Made by a program: the position numbers and the translations under genes. DNA of 54,650 bases from positions 1 to 54,650 of the forward strand of contig NZ_VMNW02000060.1 of NCBI RefSeq assembly GCF_007713735.2, in the 5' to 3' direction. This document shows positions 1 through 11,156 of this stretch, piece by piece (within the stretch, counting starts at the first letter, position 1; each line of letters begins with the position of its first letter). The notes under the pieces were generated by a model. It worked only from the letters and a program-made list of their open reading frames with translations. It did no database searches and was not told the origin of the DNA. The DNA comes from Amycolatopsis acidicola. GTDB taxonomy: Bacteria; Actinomycetota; Actinomycetes; Mycobacteriales; Pseudonocardiaceae.

Positions 1-126
1 TCCCGTCGCCTGCCCAGGCCCACATCACTTTGCCCTGGGCCCGCAACCCCTCTACACGACGCGCGCCCGACTGCACAAAGCTTGCGGGTCCAGGGGAAAG
101 TGATAGCGCTTTCGCAGGCGACGGGA
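1..126. repeat. Imperfect inverted repeat at window edge
   Basis: Bases 1-46 and 82-126 are imperfect reverse complements. The outer 13 bases (TCCCGTCGCCTGC) match exactly, then a divergent stretch, then ATCACTTTGCCCTGG against ATCACTTTCCCCTGG and a shared CCCGCAA. The 35-bp centre is unpaired. No coding signal was seen here. The repeat starts exactly at the window edge, so it may extend to the left. It could be a REP/MITE-like element or the hairpin at the end of an upstream gene. Confidence 0.6.
102..113. promoter_or_regulatory. Possible LacI-family operator
   Basis: GATAGCGCTTTC differs by one base from the palindrome GAAAGCGCTTTC, the core of many LacI-family sugar operators. It lies inside the right arm of the 1-126 inverted repeat, about 510 bp before glgX. 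It could serve a gene to the left of the window or glgX. Only the sequence likeness supports it. Confidence 0.25.
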
Positions 127-280
127 TGAGCACCCACCTCTCCCCCCTCGCAACCGGTGGCCGAGCTACGGGCGGTGCCCATCCTGGAGCCTGCCTCCCG
201 GCGAGGGGATCTTTCGTCTTTTCCCCTCGGCCTGTTCTCAACCTGCGACAACAACGGACGCGCGTGGCCGCGCTGTGTGG

Positions 281-403
281 ACCCCTCCGCCGCCCCGACC
301 CGTAAGTGTCGGCGATCTTGGGGCTGCGTCAAGGCGGGAAAGAGTACCTTGACCCAGCCCCAAGATCGCAAAAGCAGGCTGGGGATCGGAGCGGCGGAGG
401 GGT
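281..403. repeat. Large nested inverted repeat (MITE/REP-like)
   Basis: An outer pair, ACCCCTCCGCCGC (281-293) and its perfect complement (391-403), encloses an inner pair at 312-334 and 347-369 whose 23-base arms match at 22 positions around a 12-base loop. Together they make a roughly 123-bp imperfect palindrome. It could be a dispersed intergenic repeat or a strong terminator for a gene left of the window. No A/T tract follows. Confidence 0.7.
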
Positions 404-623
404 GTGGTCGTCGGGACGGCTCGCTTCGCGTCGCCGGGTCGCGGTGCCGGGGTGGCCATCGGGAGTGCGGGGCGGTCGCGGGTGGCTCGCGTTGCATCGC
501 CGGGTGACGGTTCCGGGGTGGTGGGTGGCGGTGGTTGGCTGGGTGGCACGCCGGGAAACAAGCCTCACCTGCACCGACTCCGTGACAATAGGCAATACGG
601 ACCCGGCCTGAGAAGATCGATAG
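404..623. other. Gene-free leader region before glgX
   Basis: No convincing gene lies between 1 and 623; the open frames here have no ribosome site and follow GC-skewed low-complexity sequence. A 38-base segment at 418-455 recurs at 484-521 with 32 of 38 matches, an old 66-bp-period duplication. The 40 bases before glgX are less GC-rich (around TGACAATAGGCAATACG, 582-598), the likeliest place for the operon promoter, but I cannot assign hexamers firmly. Confidence 0.4.
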
Positions 624-2744
<2,121 letters not shown>

Positions 2745-2905
2745 ACGTTTACGCGCGGGTTACGAGCCGTTGTCTGGACACTCCCTGTCCTGCGGCGGAA
2801 AGTGGCACCAGATAGGTTTGCGCTCGTCCGCGGTCGGGCACTCCCCAGCAGAGGCAGTAACGCCGTGGCTTTCGCGTAGGAGCACAACGGAAAGGGGCGC
2901 TGCCG

Positions 2906-4885
2906 ATGACCGGCCGGCTCGGCATCGACGAAGTGACCCCGGTGGTGAGCTGCGGCCGGTACCCGGCCAAAGCCGTGGTGGGTGAACACGTTCCGGTGGC
3001 GGCGACGGTGTGGCGTGAGGGCCACGACGCCGTCGCCGCCACGGTCACGTGGCGCGGCCCCGACGACCGGGTGGCCCGCCGTACCCGGATGAGCGAACAG
3101 GGCAGCGGGCTCGACAGGTTCGGCGCCGTGATCGTCCCGGACACCGAGGGCCCGTGGACCTACCGCGTCGACGCGTGGAGCGATCCGTGGGCCACCTGGC
3201 GGCACCACATCAAGGTGAAAGTGGCCGCCGGGCAAGAGGTTTCCGAGCTGGGCAACGATCTCGAGGCCGGCGCGCAGCTCCTCGACCGGGTCTCCCGCAG
3301 GCCCGACCGCCGCCGCGAACGCCACCAGCTGATGAGCGCCGCGGCCGCGCTGCGCGATCACGAGCGGATGCTCGCGGAGCGGATCGGGCCCGCGCTCTCG
3401 GCCGACGTCGAGCACATCATGCACGAGCACCCGGTGCGCGAACTCGTCACCAAGGGCAAGCCGATGAAGCTGTGGGTGGACCGCGAACGCGCCGCCTACG
3501 GTTCCTGGTACGAGTTCTTCCCGCGCTCGACGGGCGGCGTGGACGAAAAGGGCGAGCCGGTGCACGGCACCTTCGCCACCGCCACCCGCGAGCTGGACCG
3601 GATCTCCCGGATGGGTTTCGACGTGGTGTACCTGCCCCCGATCCACCCCATCGGGCGGGTGAACCGCAAGGGGCGCAACAACTCCGTGCTCGCCGGGCCG
3701 GACGACGTCGGCTCGCCGTGGGCCATCGGCTCGGACGACGGCGGCCACGACGCGGTCCACCCCGACCTCGGCACGATCGAGGACTTCGACGAGTTCGTGG
3801 CGCACGCCGACGAGCTGGGCATGGAGGTCGCGCTCGACCTCGCGCTGCAGGCCGCGCCGGATCACCCCTGGGTGCTGAAGTACCCGGAGTTCTTCACGAT
3901 GCGGCCCGACGGCACGATCGCGTACGCCGAAAACCCGCCGAAGAAGTACCAGGACATCTACCCGATCAACTTCGACAACGACCCGCAGGGCATCTACAAC
4001 GAGGTGCTGCGCGTCGTCCTGCACTGGGTCGAGCACGGGGTGCGGATCTTCCGGGTGGACAACCCGCACACCAAACCCCCGGACTTCTGGGCCTGGCTGA
4101 TCGCGACCGTGAAGGACGCGCATCCGGACGTGCTGTTCCTGTCCGAGGCGTTCACGCGGCCCGCGCGGCTGTGGGGGCTGGCGAAGCTCGGGTTCACCCA
4201 GTCGTACACCTATTTCACGTGGCGCACGAGCAAGGAAGAACTGATCGAGTTCGGCCAGGACCTGGTGGCGCACTGGGACGAGGGCAGGCCGAACCTGTTC
4301 GTCAACACCCCGGACATCCTGCACGCGTCGCTGCAGCACGGCGGGCCCGGCATGTTCGCGTTGCGCGCCGCGCTCGCCGCCACGCTCTCGCCGACGTGGG
4401 GCGTGTACTCCGGATACGAGCTGTACGAACACGAAGCGGTGCGCGAGGGCAGCGAGGAGTATCTGCACTCGGAGAAGTACGAGCTGCGCCCGCGTGACTT
4501 CGCCGCGGCGCGTGCGGAAGGCCGCTCACTGGAGCCGTGGCTGACCAAGCTGAACGCCGTGCGCCGGTCGCATCCGGCGCTGCAGCAGATGCGCACGCTG
4601 CACTTCCACACCGTCGACAACAACGCGTTGCTCGCCTATTCGAAACAGGATCCCGCGACCGGCGACACGGTCGTCGTCGTGGTCACGCTGAACCCGTACG
4701 GCGCCGAAGAGGGCACCCTCTGGCTGGACCTGCCCGCGCTCGGTTTCGGCTGGGGTGACCGGCTGATCGCGCACGACGAGGTCACCGGCGAAACCTGGGA
4801 CTGGGGCCAGGCCGACTACGTGCGCCTCGAACCGTGGCGCGCCGTCGCCCACGTGGTCAGCCTGACGAGACGCCTTTCCGAATAA
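2906..4885 (+). CDS. glgE: Alpha-1,4-glucan:maltose-1-phosphate maltosyltransferase GlgE
   Basis: Extends alpha-1,4-glucan chains with maltosyl units from maltose 1-phosphate (EC 2.4.99.16), the polymerising step of the GlgE pathway. At 659 aa it matches mycobacterial and Streptomyces GlgE (GH13 subfamily 3). An N-terminal beta domain with the MKLWVDRERA block precedes the barrel. RVDNPHTKP supplies nucleophile D385, LSEAFTRP acid/base E414 and NTPDILH the third carboxylate D470, closely matching D394/E423/D480 of Streptomyces GlgE. The ATG follows an AAAGGGG ribosome site. The donor is made by Mak, two genes downstream, from maltose made by TreS. No residue abnormality was seen. Confidence 0.96.
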   Translation: MTGRLGIDEVTPVVSCGRYPAKAVVGEHVPVAATVWREGHDAVAATVTWRGPDDRVARRTRMSEQGSGLDRFGAVIVPDTEGPWTYRVDAWSDPWATWRHHIKVKVAAGQEVSELGNDLEAGAQLLDRVSRRPDRRRERHQLMSAAAALRDHERMLAERIGPALSADVEHIMHEHPVRELVTKGKPMKLWVDRERAAYGSWYEFFPRSTGGVDEKGEPVHGTFATATRELDRISRMGFDVVYLPPIHPIGRVNRKGRNNSVLAGPDDVGSPWAIGSDDGGHDAVHPDLGTIEDFDEFVAHADELGMEVALDLALQAAPDHPWVLKYPEFFTMRPDGTIAYAENPPKKYQDIYPINFDNDPQGIYNEVLRVVLHWVEHGVRIFRVDNPHTKPPDFWAWLIATVKDAHPDVLFLSEAFTRPARLWGLAKLGFTQSYTYFTWRTSKEELIEFGQDLVAHWDEGRPNLFVNTPDILHASLQHGGPGMFALRAALAATLSPTWGVYSGYELYEHEAVREGSEEYLHSEKYELRPRDFAAARAEGRSLEPWLTKLNAVRRSHPALQQMRTLHFHTVDNNALLAYSKQDPATGDTVVVVVTLNPYGAEEGTLWLDLPALGFGWGDRLIAHDEVTGETWDWGQADYVRLEPWRAVAHVVSLTRRLSE

Positions 4886-4960
4886 CCGAAACGACCGCCT
4901 AAGAGAACCCCGCCGCGAACGCGCCGGGGCGAGCAGCCATACCCGGACGAAGGTGGAAAT

Positions 4961-6772
4961 ATGGACCAAGACTCCCGGCCCGACGCGGCACTCGGGCTGG
5001 ACGACGTGCCCCACACCGGGGAAGCGCTGACCGCCGAAGGGATGCTCGTCGAACCGCAGGCCGACGAGTTCCGGCACGCGCAGGACGCCCCGGACGACCC
5101 GGCCTGGTACAAGGGCGCGGTCTTCTACGAGGTACTGGTGCGCGCGTTCACCGACTCCAACGGCGACGGCACCGGCGATCTGCGCGGGCTCGCGAGCAGG
5201 CTCGACTACCTGGAGTGGCTCGGCGTCGACTGCCTCTGGCTGCCACCCTTCTACGCCTCGCCGTTACGCGACGGCGGATACGACATCAGCGACTTCCGCG
5301 CGGTGCTGCCGGAGTTCGGCACGGTGGAGGACTTCGTCTACCTGCTCGACGAAGCGCACCGCCGCGGCATCCGGGTGATCACCGACCTGGTCCTCAACCA
5401 CACCTCCGATCTGCACCCGTGGTTCCAGCAGTCCCGCTCGGACCCGGACGGCCCGTACGGCGACTACTACGTCTGGAGCGACGACGATTCCCGGTACGCC
5501 GACGCGCGGATCATCTTCGTCGACACCGAAACCTCGAACTGGACCTACGACCCGGTGCGCGGCCAGTTCTACTGGCACCGCTTCTTCACCCACCAGCCCG
5601 ACCTCAACTACGAGAACCCGGACGTGCAGGAGGCCATGCTCGACGTCCTGCGGTTCTGGCTGGATCTCGGCATCGACGGGTTCCGCCTCGACGCCGTGCC
5701 GTACCTGTTCGAGCAGGAGGGCACCAACTGCGAGAACCTGCCGCGCACGCACGAGTTCCTCAAGCGCTGCCGCAAGGCGGTCGACGACGAGTACCCCGGC
5801 CGGGTGCTGCTGGCCGAGGCGAACCAGTGGCCATCCGACGTCGTGGAGTACTTCGGCGACCCGGCCACCGGCGGGGACGAATGCCATATGGCGTTCCACT
5901 TTCCCCTGATGCCGAGGATCTTCATGGCCGTGCGGCGCGAGTCGCGGTTCCCGATTTCGGAGATACTCGCGCAGACGCCGAAGATCCCGGACAACGCGCA
6001 GTGGGGCATCTTCCTCCGCAACCACGACGAGCTGACGCTCGAGATGGTCAGCGACGAGGAACGCGACTACATGTACGCGGAGTACGCCAAGGACCCGCGG
6101 ATGAAGGCCAACATCGGCATCCGGCGACGGCTGGCGCCGCTGCTGGAGAACGACCGCAACCAGCTGGAGCTGTTCACCGCGATGCTGTTGTCGCTGCCCG
6201 GTTCCCCCGTGCTGTACTACGGTGACGAGATCGGCATGGGCGACAACATCTGGCTGGGGGACCGTGACGCCGTGCGCACGCCCATGCAGTGGACCCCCGA
6301 CCGCAACGCCGGTTTCTCGTCCTGCGACCCTGGCCGGATCTACCTGCCCGTCATCATGGACCCGATCTACGGTTTCCAGGCCATCAACGTGGAGGCGCAG
6401 CGTGACAGTGCCTCCTCGCTGCTCAACTGGACCCGGCGGATGATCGAGGTGCGCAAACAGCACCACGCCTTCGCCGAGGGCGAGTTCATCGAGCTCGGCG
6501 GGTCCAATCCGAGCGTGCTGGCCTACAAACGCCGCTGGATCCGGCCCGACGGGCAGCTGGACGTGGTGCTCTGCGTGAACAACCTGTCCCGCTTCCCGCA
6601 GCCGGTGGAGCTGGACCTGTCCGAGCACGAAGGCAGTACCCCGCTGGAGCTGACCGGCGGAGTGCGGTTCCCCGACGTCGGGGAGCTGCCCTACCTGCTG
6701 ACGCTGCCCGGCCACGGGTTCTACTGGTTCCAGCTCCTCGCGCCGGAGGCCAAGGCAATGCGAGGTGAATAG
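4961..6772 (+). CDS. treS: Trehalose synthase TreS (maltose alpha-D-glucosyltransferase)
   Basis: Interconverts trehalose and maltose (EC 5.4.99.16); in the GlgE pathway it feeds maltose to the kinase downstream. The 603-aa GH13 protein is about as long as the mycobacterial enzyme. An acidic N-terminal tail of about 45 residues precedes WYKGAVFYEVLVRAF. Catalytic residues are D244 in DGFRLDAVPYL, E286 in LLAEANQWP and D356 in NHDELTLEMV. The ATG has AAGGTGG nearby. Only three bases separate its stop from the mak start, so the two are translationally coupled, as expected for enzymes that form a TreS:Mak complex in mycobacteria. Here they are separate polypeptides, unlike the fused forms of some species. 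Confidence 0.96.
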   Translation: MDQDSRPDAALGLDDVPHTGEALTAEGMLVEPQADEFRHAQDAPDDPAWYKGAVFYEVLVRAFTDSNGDGTGDLRGLASRLDYLEWLGVDCLWLPPFYASPLRDGGYDISDFRAVLPEFGTVEDFVYLLDEAHRRGIRVITDLVLNHTSDLHPWFQQSRSDPDGPYGDYYVWSDDDSRYADARIIFVDTETSNWTYDPVRGQFYWHRFFTHQPDLNYENPDVQEAMLDVLRFWLDLGIDGFRLDAVPYLFEQEGTNCENLPRTHEFLKRCRKAVDDEYPGRVLLAEANQWPSDVVEYFGDPATGGDECHMAFHFPLMPRIFMAVRRESRFPISEILAQTPKIPDNAQWGIFLRNHDELTLEMVSDEERDYMYAEYAKDPRMKANIGIRRRLAPLLENDRNQLELFTAMLLSLPGSPVLYYGDEIGMGDNIWLGDRDAVRTPMQWTPDRNAGFSSCDPGRIYLPVIMDPIYGFQAINVEAQRDSASSLLNWTRRMIEVRKQHHAFAEGEFIELGGSNPSVLAYKRRWIRPDGQLDVVLCVNNLSRFPQPVELDLSEHEGSTPLELTGGVRFPDVGELPYLLTLPGHGFYWFQLLAPEAKAMRGE

Positions 6773-6775
6773 ACC

Positions 6776-8155
6776 TTGACCGACTCCCGTGACCTGGTCA
6801 CCGCACTGGTGGCGGAGCTGCCCGGCTGGCTGCCGGGGCAGCGCTGGTTCGCCGGGAAGGACCGCCCGGTCGACGCGGTCCTTCCCGTGCGCGCCACCGT
6901 GCTCACCGAAGGCGACCCGCTCCTGCTGCACCTCGTCGTGGAGGTGGTGCAGGGCGCCCGGCGGGAGCACTACCAGCTGCTGATCGCCGGCCGCGAGAAA
7001 CTGCCGGAGTACCTGGGTTCGAGCTGGCTCGGCACGGAGAACGGGCGGCCCTGCTACGAGGCGGCGAACGACGCGGACGTGACCGGCGTGCTGCTGGATC
7101 TCATCGCGGAGGACGCCGATATCGGCCCGCTGCGGTTCCGCCACGAACCCGGCGCGGACGTGACCGGCGGCCTGCGGGCCCGGCCGGTCGGCGCCGAGCA
7201 GTCCAACACCTCGCTGGTCTACGGCAGCCAGTACATCCTCAAGCTGTTCCGGAAACTCACCACGGGCGAGAACCCGGATCTGCTGCTGCACCGGGCTTTG
7301 CAGGACGCGGGCAGCGAGCACATCGCGCCGCTGCTGGGCAGTATCACCGGCGAGCTGGGCGGCGCGCCGGCCACTTTCGGGATGCTGCACCGGTTCATGG
7401 CCGACGCGGTGGACGGCTGGGCGATGGCCACGACCAGCGTCCGGGACCTGCTGGCCGACCCCGAGCTGCCGCCGGACCAGGTGGGCGGCGACTTCGCGGG
7501 CGAGGCGCAGCGGCTCGGCACGGCGGTGGCGACGGTGCACAACGACCTCCGTGAGGCCCTGGGCGAACAGCGGGCCGACGCCGAGGAGCTCGAACGCACC
7601 GTCAAGGCGATGAACAGCAAGCTGGACGCGGTGGCGCGGGAAGTGCCGGAGCTGGCGGAGTTCGCGCCCACGCTGCGTGCCGCGTTCGACGAACTGTACA
7701 AAGTGGACCAGCCGGTGCCGATGCAGCTCATCCACGGAGACCTGCACCTCGGCCAGGTGCTCCGCACCGTGCACGGCTGGCTGCTGATCGACTTCGAGGG
7801 CGAGCCCGCGGCGCCGTTGAGCGAACGGGCCGCGCTGCGCTCGCCGTTGCGTGACGTGGCGGGCATGCTGCGTTCCTTCGACTACGCGGCACACCAGATG
7901 CTCGTCGGCCAGCCCGAGGACGAACGGCAGGCCGAGCGGGCGCTGGAATGGGCCGGCCGCAACAGGTCGGCGTTCTGCGACGGCTACGCCCAGGCCGCGC
8001 AGCCGCTCGGCGACCCGCGCCGGTGGCCGCGGCTGTTGCGCGCGCTGGAACTGGACAAGGCGGTCTACGAGGTCGCCTACGAACACGCGAACCGGCCGGA
8101 CTGGCTGCGCATCCCGCTGGACTCGATAGCCAGGATCTGCTCAGGAGGCGAATAA
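6776..8155 (+). CDS. mak: Maltokinase (Pep2/Mak)
   Basis: Phosphorylates maltose with ATP to maltose 1-phosphate (EC 2.7.1.175), the GlgE donor. The 459-aa product has an N-terminal cap opening PGWLPGQRWFAGKDRP, typical of maltokinases, and an aminoglycoside-phosphotransferase-like core. The catalytic loop HGDLHLGQ has D322 as base and IDFEGEP has metal-binding D339. The start is TTG at 6776, chosen because GAGGTG lies eight bases upstream and no other in-frame start fits the conserved N terminus. It is tightly packed between treS and glgB, each with a three-base gap. Confidence 0.95.
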   Translation: MTDSRDLVTALVAELPGWLPGQRWFAGKDRPVDAVLPVRATVLTEGDPLLLHLVVEVVQGARREHYQLLIAGREKLPEYLGSSWLGTENGRPCYEAANDADVTGVLLDLIAEDADIGPLRFRHEPGADVTGGLRARPVGAEQSNTSLVYGSQYILKLFRKLTTGENPDLLLHRALQDAGSEHIAPLLGSITGELGGAPATFGMLHRFMADAVDGWAMATTSVRDLLADPELPPDQVGGDFAGEAQRLGTAVATVHNDLREALGEQRADAEELERTVKAMNSKLDAVAREVPELAEFAPTLRAAFDELYKVDQPVPMQLIHGDLHLGQVLRTVHGWLLIDFEGEPAAPLSERAALRSPLRDVAGMLRSFDYAAHQMLVGQPEDERQAERALEWAGRNRSAFCDGYAQAAQPLGDPRRWPRLLRALELDKAVYEVAYEHANRPDWLRIPLDSIARICSGGE

Positions 8156-8158
8156 CCC

Positions 8159-10345
8159 GTGAACCCACCCGGCACCCTGCCCGAAGGGGCACCGCCGCCC
8201 GCGGACATCGACCGGCTGCTGGCGGGCTCGCACCACGATCCGCATTCCGTGCTCGGCGTGCACCGGCTCGGCGACCAGGTGGTGGTGCGCGCGCTGCTGC
8301 CGGGCGCGAGGACGGTGACGGTGCTGGGCGCCGACCACAAGTTCGAGCTGGACCGCGTGGTGGACAGCCTGTTCGCCGGCGTACTGCCGGAGCATCCCGG
8401 CGACTACCGGCTGGCCGTGGACTACGACGGGCGCGTCACGGAGATCGACGACCCGTACCGCTGGCTGCCCACCGTCGGCGAGCTGGACCTGCACCTCATC
8501 GGCGAAGGCAGGCACGAGAGGCTGTGGGACGCGCTCGGCGCGCACGTCCGCCGGTACGACACCCCGCACGGCGAGGTCTCCGGCGTCTCGTTCGCGGTGT
8601 GGGCGCCGACCGCTCGCGGCGTGCGCGTGATCGGGGATTTCAACGGCTGGGACGGGCGCGGGCACGCGATGCGCTCGCTCGGCTCGTCCGGGGTGTGGGA
8701 GCTGTTCATTCCGGGTCTCGAGTCCGGGATGTGTTACAAGTTCCGGATTCTCGGCGCGGACGGCGCGTGGCGGGAGAAGGCCGACCCGCTCGCGTTCGCC
8801 ACGGAAATGCCACCCAAGACGGCTTCGGTGATCACGGAGTCCTCGTACGAATGGGCCGACGAGCCGTGGCTCGCCGAGCGCGACGCGACGAACTGGGCCA
8901 ACGCGCCGATGAGCGTCTACGAGGTGCACCTCGCCTCGTGGCGGCCCGGTCTCGGCTACCGCGAGCTGGCCGAGGCTTTGGCCGACTACGTAACGGAAAC
9001 CGGGTTCACGCACGTCGAGCTGCTGCCGGTGGCGGAGCATCCCTTCGGGGGTTCGTGGGGATATCAGGTCACCTCGTACTACGCGCCCACCGCGCGGTTC
9101 GGTTCGCCGGACGATTTCCGGTACTTCGTGGACCGGCTGCACCAGCGCGGGATCGGCGTGCTGGTGGACTGGGTGCCCGCGCACTTCCCCAAGGACAGCT
9201 GGGCACTGGCCCGTTTCGACGGCACGCCGTTGTACGAGCACGCGGACCCGCGGCGCGGTGAGCAGCCGGACTGGGGCACGTACGTGTTCGACTTCGGGCG
9301 CAACGAGGTGCGGAACTTCCTGGTGGCCAACGCCTTGTACTGGCTGGAGGAGTTCCACCTCGACGGGCTGCGGGTGGATGCCGTCGCGTCGATGCTGTAC
9401 CTGGACTACTCGCGGCCGGACGGCCAGTGGGTGCCCAACGAGTACGGCGGCAGGGAGAACCTCGACGCGGTGCGGTTCCTGAAGGAACTGAACGCGACCG
9501 TCTACAAGCGACACCCCGGCGTGGTGATGGTGGCCGAGGAGTCCACGGCGTGGCCTGGGGTCACGCGGCCGACGCACCTCGGGGGGCTCGGGTTCGGGTT
9601 CAAGTGGAACATGGGCTGGATGCACGACACGCTGCATTATCTGCAGCACGACCCGGTGCACCGCTCGTACCACCACAACGAGCTGACGTTCTCGTTGGTG
9701 TACGCGTGGAGCGAGAACTTCGTGCTTCCGTTGTCGCACGACGAAGTGGTGCACGGCAAGGGTTCCCTGTGGGGGCGGATGCCGGGCGACGACTGGAACA
9801 AGGCCGCGGGCGTGCGCGCGCTGCTGGCTTTCATGTGGGCGCACCCCGGTAAGCAGTTGTTGTTCATGGGCGGCGAGTTCGCGCAGGAGCAGGAATGGTC
9901 GGAGGAGCGGTCGCTCGACTGGCATCTGCTGGAACAGCCTCTGCACGGCGGCGTGCGTGAGCTCGTGGCGGACCTGAACCGGGTCTACCGCGCGACGCCG
10001 GCGTTGTTCCACGGGGACACGCGGCCCGAGGGCTTCCAGTGGATCGACGCCAACGACGCGAACGGCAACGTGATCAGCTTCCTCCGCCACGGCGAGGACG
10101 GCTCGAAACTGGCGTGTGTGGCCAACTTCAGCGGCGCCCCGCACCACGATTACCAGGTGGGGCTCCCCCACGCCGGCCGGTGGCGCGAGGTGGTGAACAC
10201 CGACGCGTGGTCCTACGGCGGTTCGGGTGTGGGGAACTTCGGGATGGCCCAAGCGGTTCCGGAGCCCTGGCACGGTCAGCCGGCTTCCGCGGTGCTCCAG
10301 CTTCCGCCGAACGGCGTGTTGTGGCTGGCGCCTGAGGAGTCCTGA
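8159..10345 (+). CDS. glgB: 1,4-alpha-glucan branching enzyme GlgB
   Basis: Introduces alpha-1,6 branches into the chains made by GlgE (EC 2.4.1.18). The 728-aa protein has the GlgB layout: an N-terminal N1 domain (about 1-105), a CBM48 domain around VSFAVWAPTARGVRVIGDFN, the GH13 catalytic barrel and a C-terminal all-beta domain. Catalytic residues are D407 in DGLRVDAVASM, E460 in VAEESTAWP and D528 in LSHDEVVHGKGS. The GTG start has a perfect AGGAGG at 8143-8148. It closes the operon; the next gene has its own probable promoter. With GlgX the cell can adjust branch density in both directions. Confidence 0.96.
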   Translation: MNPPGTLPEGAPPPADIDRLLAGSHHDPHSVLGVHRLGDQVVVRALLPGARTVTVLGADHKFELDRVVDSLFAGVLPEHPGDYRLAVDYDGRVTEIDDPYRWLPTVGELDLHLIGEGRHERLWDALGAHVRRYDTPHGEVSGVSFAVWAPTARGVRVIGDFNGWDGRGHAMRSLGSSGVWELFIPGLESGMCYKFRILGADGAWREKADPLAFATEMPPKTASVITESSYEWADEPWLAERDATNWANAPMSVYEVHLASWRPGLGYRELAEALADYVTETGFTHVELLPVAEHPFGGSWGYQVTSYYAPTARFGSPDDFRYFVDRLHQRGIGVLVDWVPAHFPKDSWALARFDGTPLYEHADPRRGEQPDWGTYVFDFGRNEVRNFLVANALYWLEEFHLDGLRVDAVASMLYLDYSRPDGQWVPNEYGGRENLDAVRFLKELNATVYKRHPGVVMVAEESTAWPGVTRPTHLGGLGFGFKWNMGWMHDTLHYLQHDPVHRSYHHNELTFSLVYAWSENFVLPLSHDEVVHGKGSLWGRMPGDDWNKAAGVRALLAFMWAHPGKQLLFMGGEFAQEQEWSEERSLDWHLLEQPLHGGVRELVADLNRVYRATPALFHGDTRPEGFQWIDANDANGNVISFLRHGEDGSKLACVANFSGAPHHDYQVGLPHAGRWREVVNTDAWSYGGSGVGNFGMAQAVPEPWHGQPASAVLQLPPNGVLWLAPEES

Positions 10346-10347
10346 CC

Positions 10348-10376
10348 TTGACGAGACTCGCGGTTCTGGCAACACT
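10348..10376 (+). promoter_or_regulatory. Probable leaderless promoter of the 10383 SDR gene
   Basis: TTGACG (10348-10353) and AACACT (10371-10376) are 17 bp apart, and the ATG begins seven bases after the second hexamer. Transcription would therefore start at the A of the ATG, with no ribosome site visible. This suggests the SDR gene is separate from the glg operon even though only 37 bp part them. Confidence 0.45.
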
Positions 10377-10382
10377 GAATCC

Positions 10383-11156
10383 ATGGATCTCCACCTCAAG
10401 GACCAGCGCTCCCTGGTGACCGGCGCCTCGTCCGGGATCGGCGCGGCCATCGCCGAAACACTCGCCGAGGAGGGGTGTCACCTGCACCTCACCGCGCGCG
10501 GCGAGTCCACATTGGACGAACTCGCGCGGCGGCTCCGCGAACAGCACGGCGTGGACGTGCAGATCCACCCTGCGGACCTGCGCGAAGAAGGCGCGGCCGC
10601 GCGCCTCGCCGAGGCGGCGGGCGACGTCGACATCCTGGTCAACAACGCCGGCGACATCCCTGGCGGCTCCGTCGAGGTGGTCGACGAGGAGAAGTGGCGG
10701 CACGCCTGGGAGTTGAAGGTGTTCGGCTACATCAACCTCGCCCGCGAGATGTACGCGCGGATGAAGGCACGCGGCGCGGGCGTGATCGTCAACAACATCG
10801 GCGCGTCGGGGGAACGCTTCGACTTCGACTACATCGCGGGCAGCAGCGGCAATGCGTCGCTGATGGCCTTCACGCGCGCGCTCGGCAGCCGCAGCCTGCG
10901 CGACGGGATCCGCGTGGTCGGCGTGAACCCGGGCCCGGTGGAGACCGACCGGATCGTGACGCTCATGAAGTCACACGCGAAGGCCCGCTTCGGCGACGAG
11001 AGCCGGTACCCGGAGCTGCTGACGTCCTTCCCCCTCGGCAGGCCCGCCGCGCCACGCGAGATCGCCGACCTGATCGCGTTCCTCGCCTCCGACCGCTCCA
11101 CCTACACGACGGGCGTCATCTTCACCGTCGACGGCGGTATGTCAGCCGGCGGCTAA
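10383..11156 (+). CDS. Short-chain dehydrogenase/reductase lacking the YxxxK lysine
   Basis: A 257-aa classical-length SDR with a Rossmann fold. GASSGIG (residues 14-20) binds the dinucleotide, NNAGD follows at about residue 88, and GVNPGPVETDR marks the usual post-catalytic strand. At the catalytic site the sequence reads DYIAGSSGNASLMAF: the tyrosine is present but the lysine four residues on is serine. Similar sequences exist in a divergent actinobacterial and proteobacterial SDR branch. Substrate unknown. The open frame continues upstream to 10227 inside glgB, but the ATG at 10383 fits the SDR N terminus and the leaderless promoter. Its stop overlaps the stop of the convergent kinase gene by four bases. 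Confidence 0.9.
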   Translation: MDLHLKDQRSLVTGASSGIGAAIAETLAEEGCHLHLTARGESTLDELARRLREQHGVDVQIHPADLREEGAAARLAEAAGDVDILVNNAGDIPGGSVEVVDEEKWRHAWELKVFGYINLAREMYARMKARGAGVIVNNIGASGERFDFDYIAGSSGNASLMAFTRALGSRSLRDGIRVVGVNPGPVETDRIVTLMKSHAKARFGDESRYPELLTSFPLGRPAAPREIADLIAFLASDRSTYTTGVIFTVDGGMSAGG

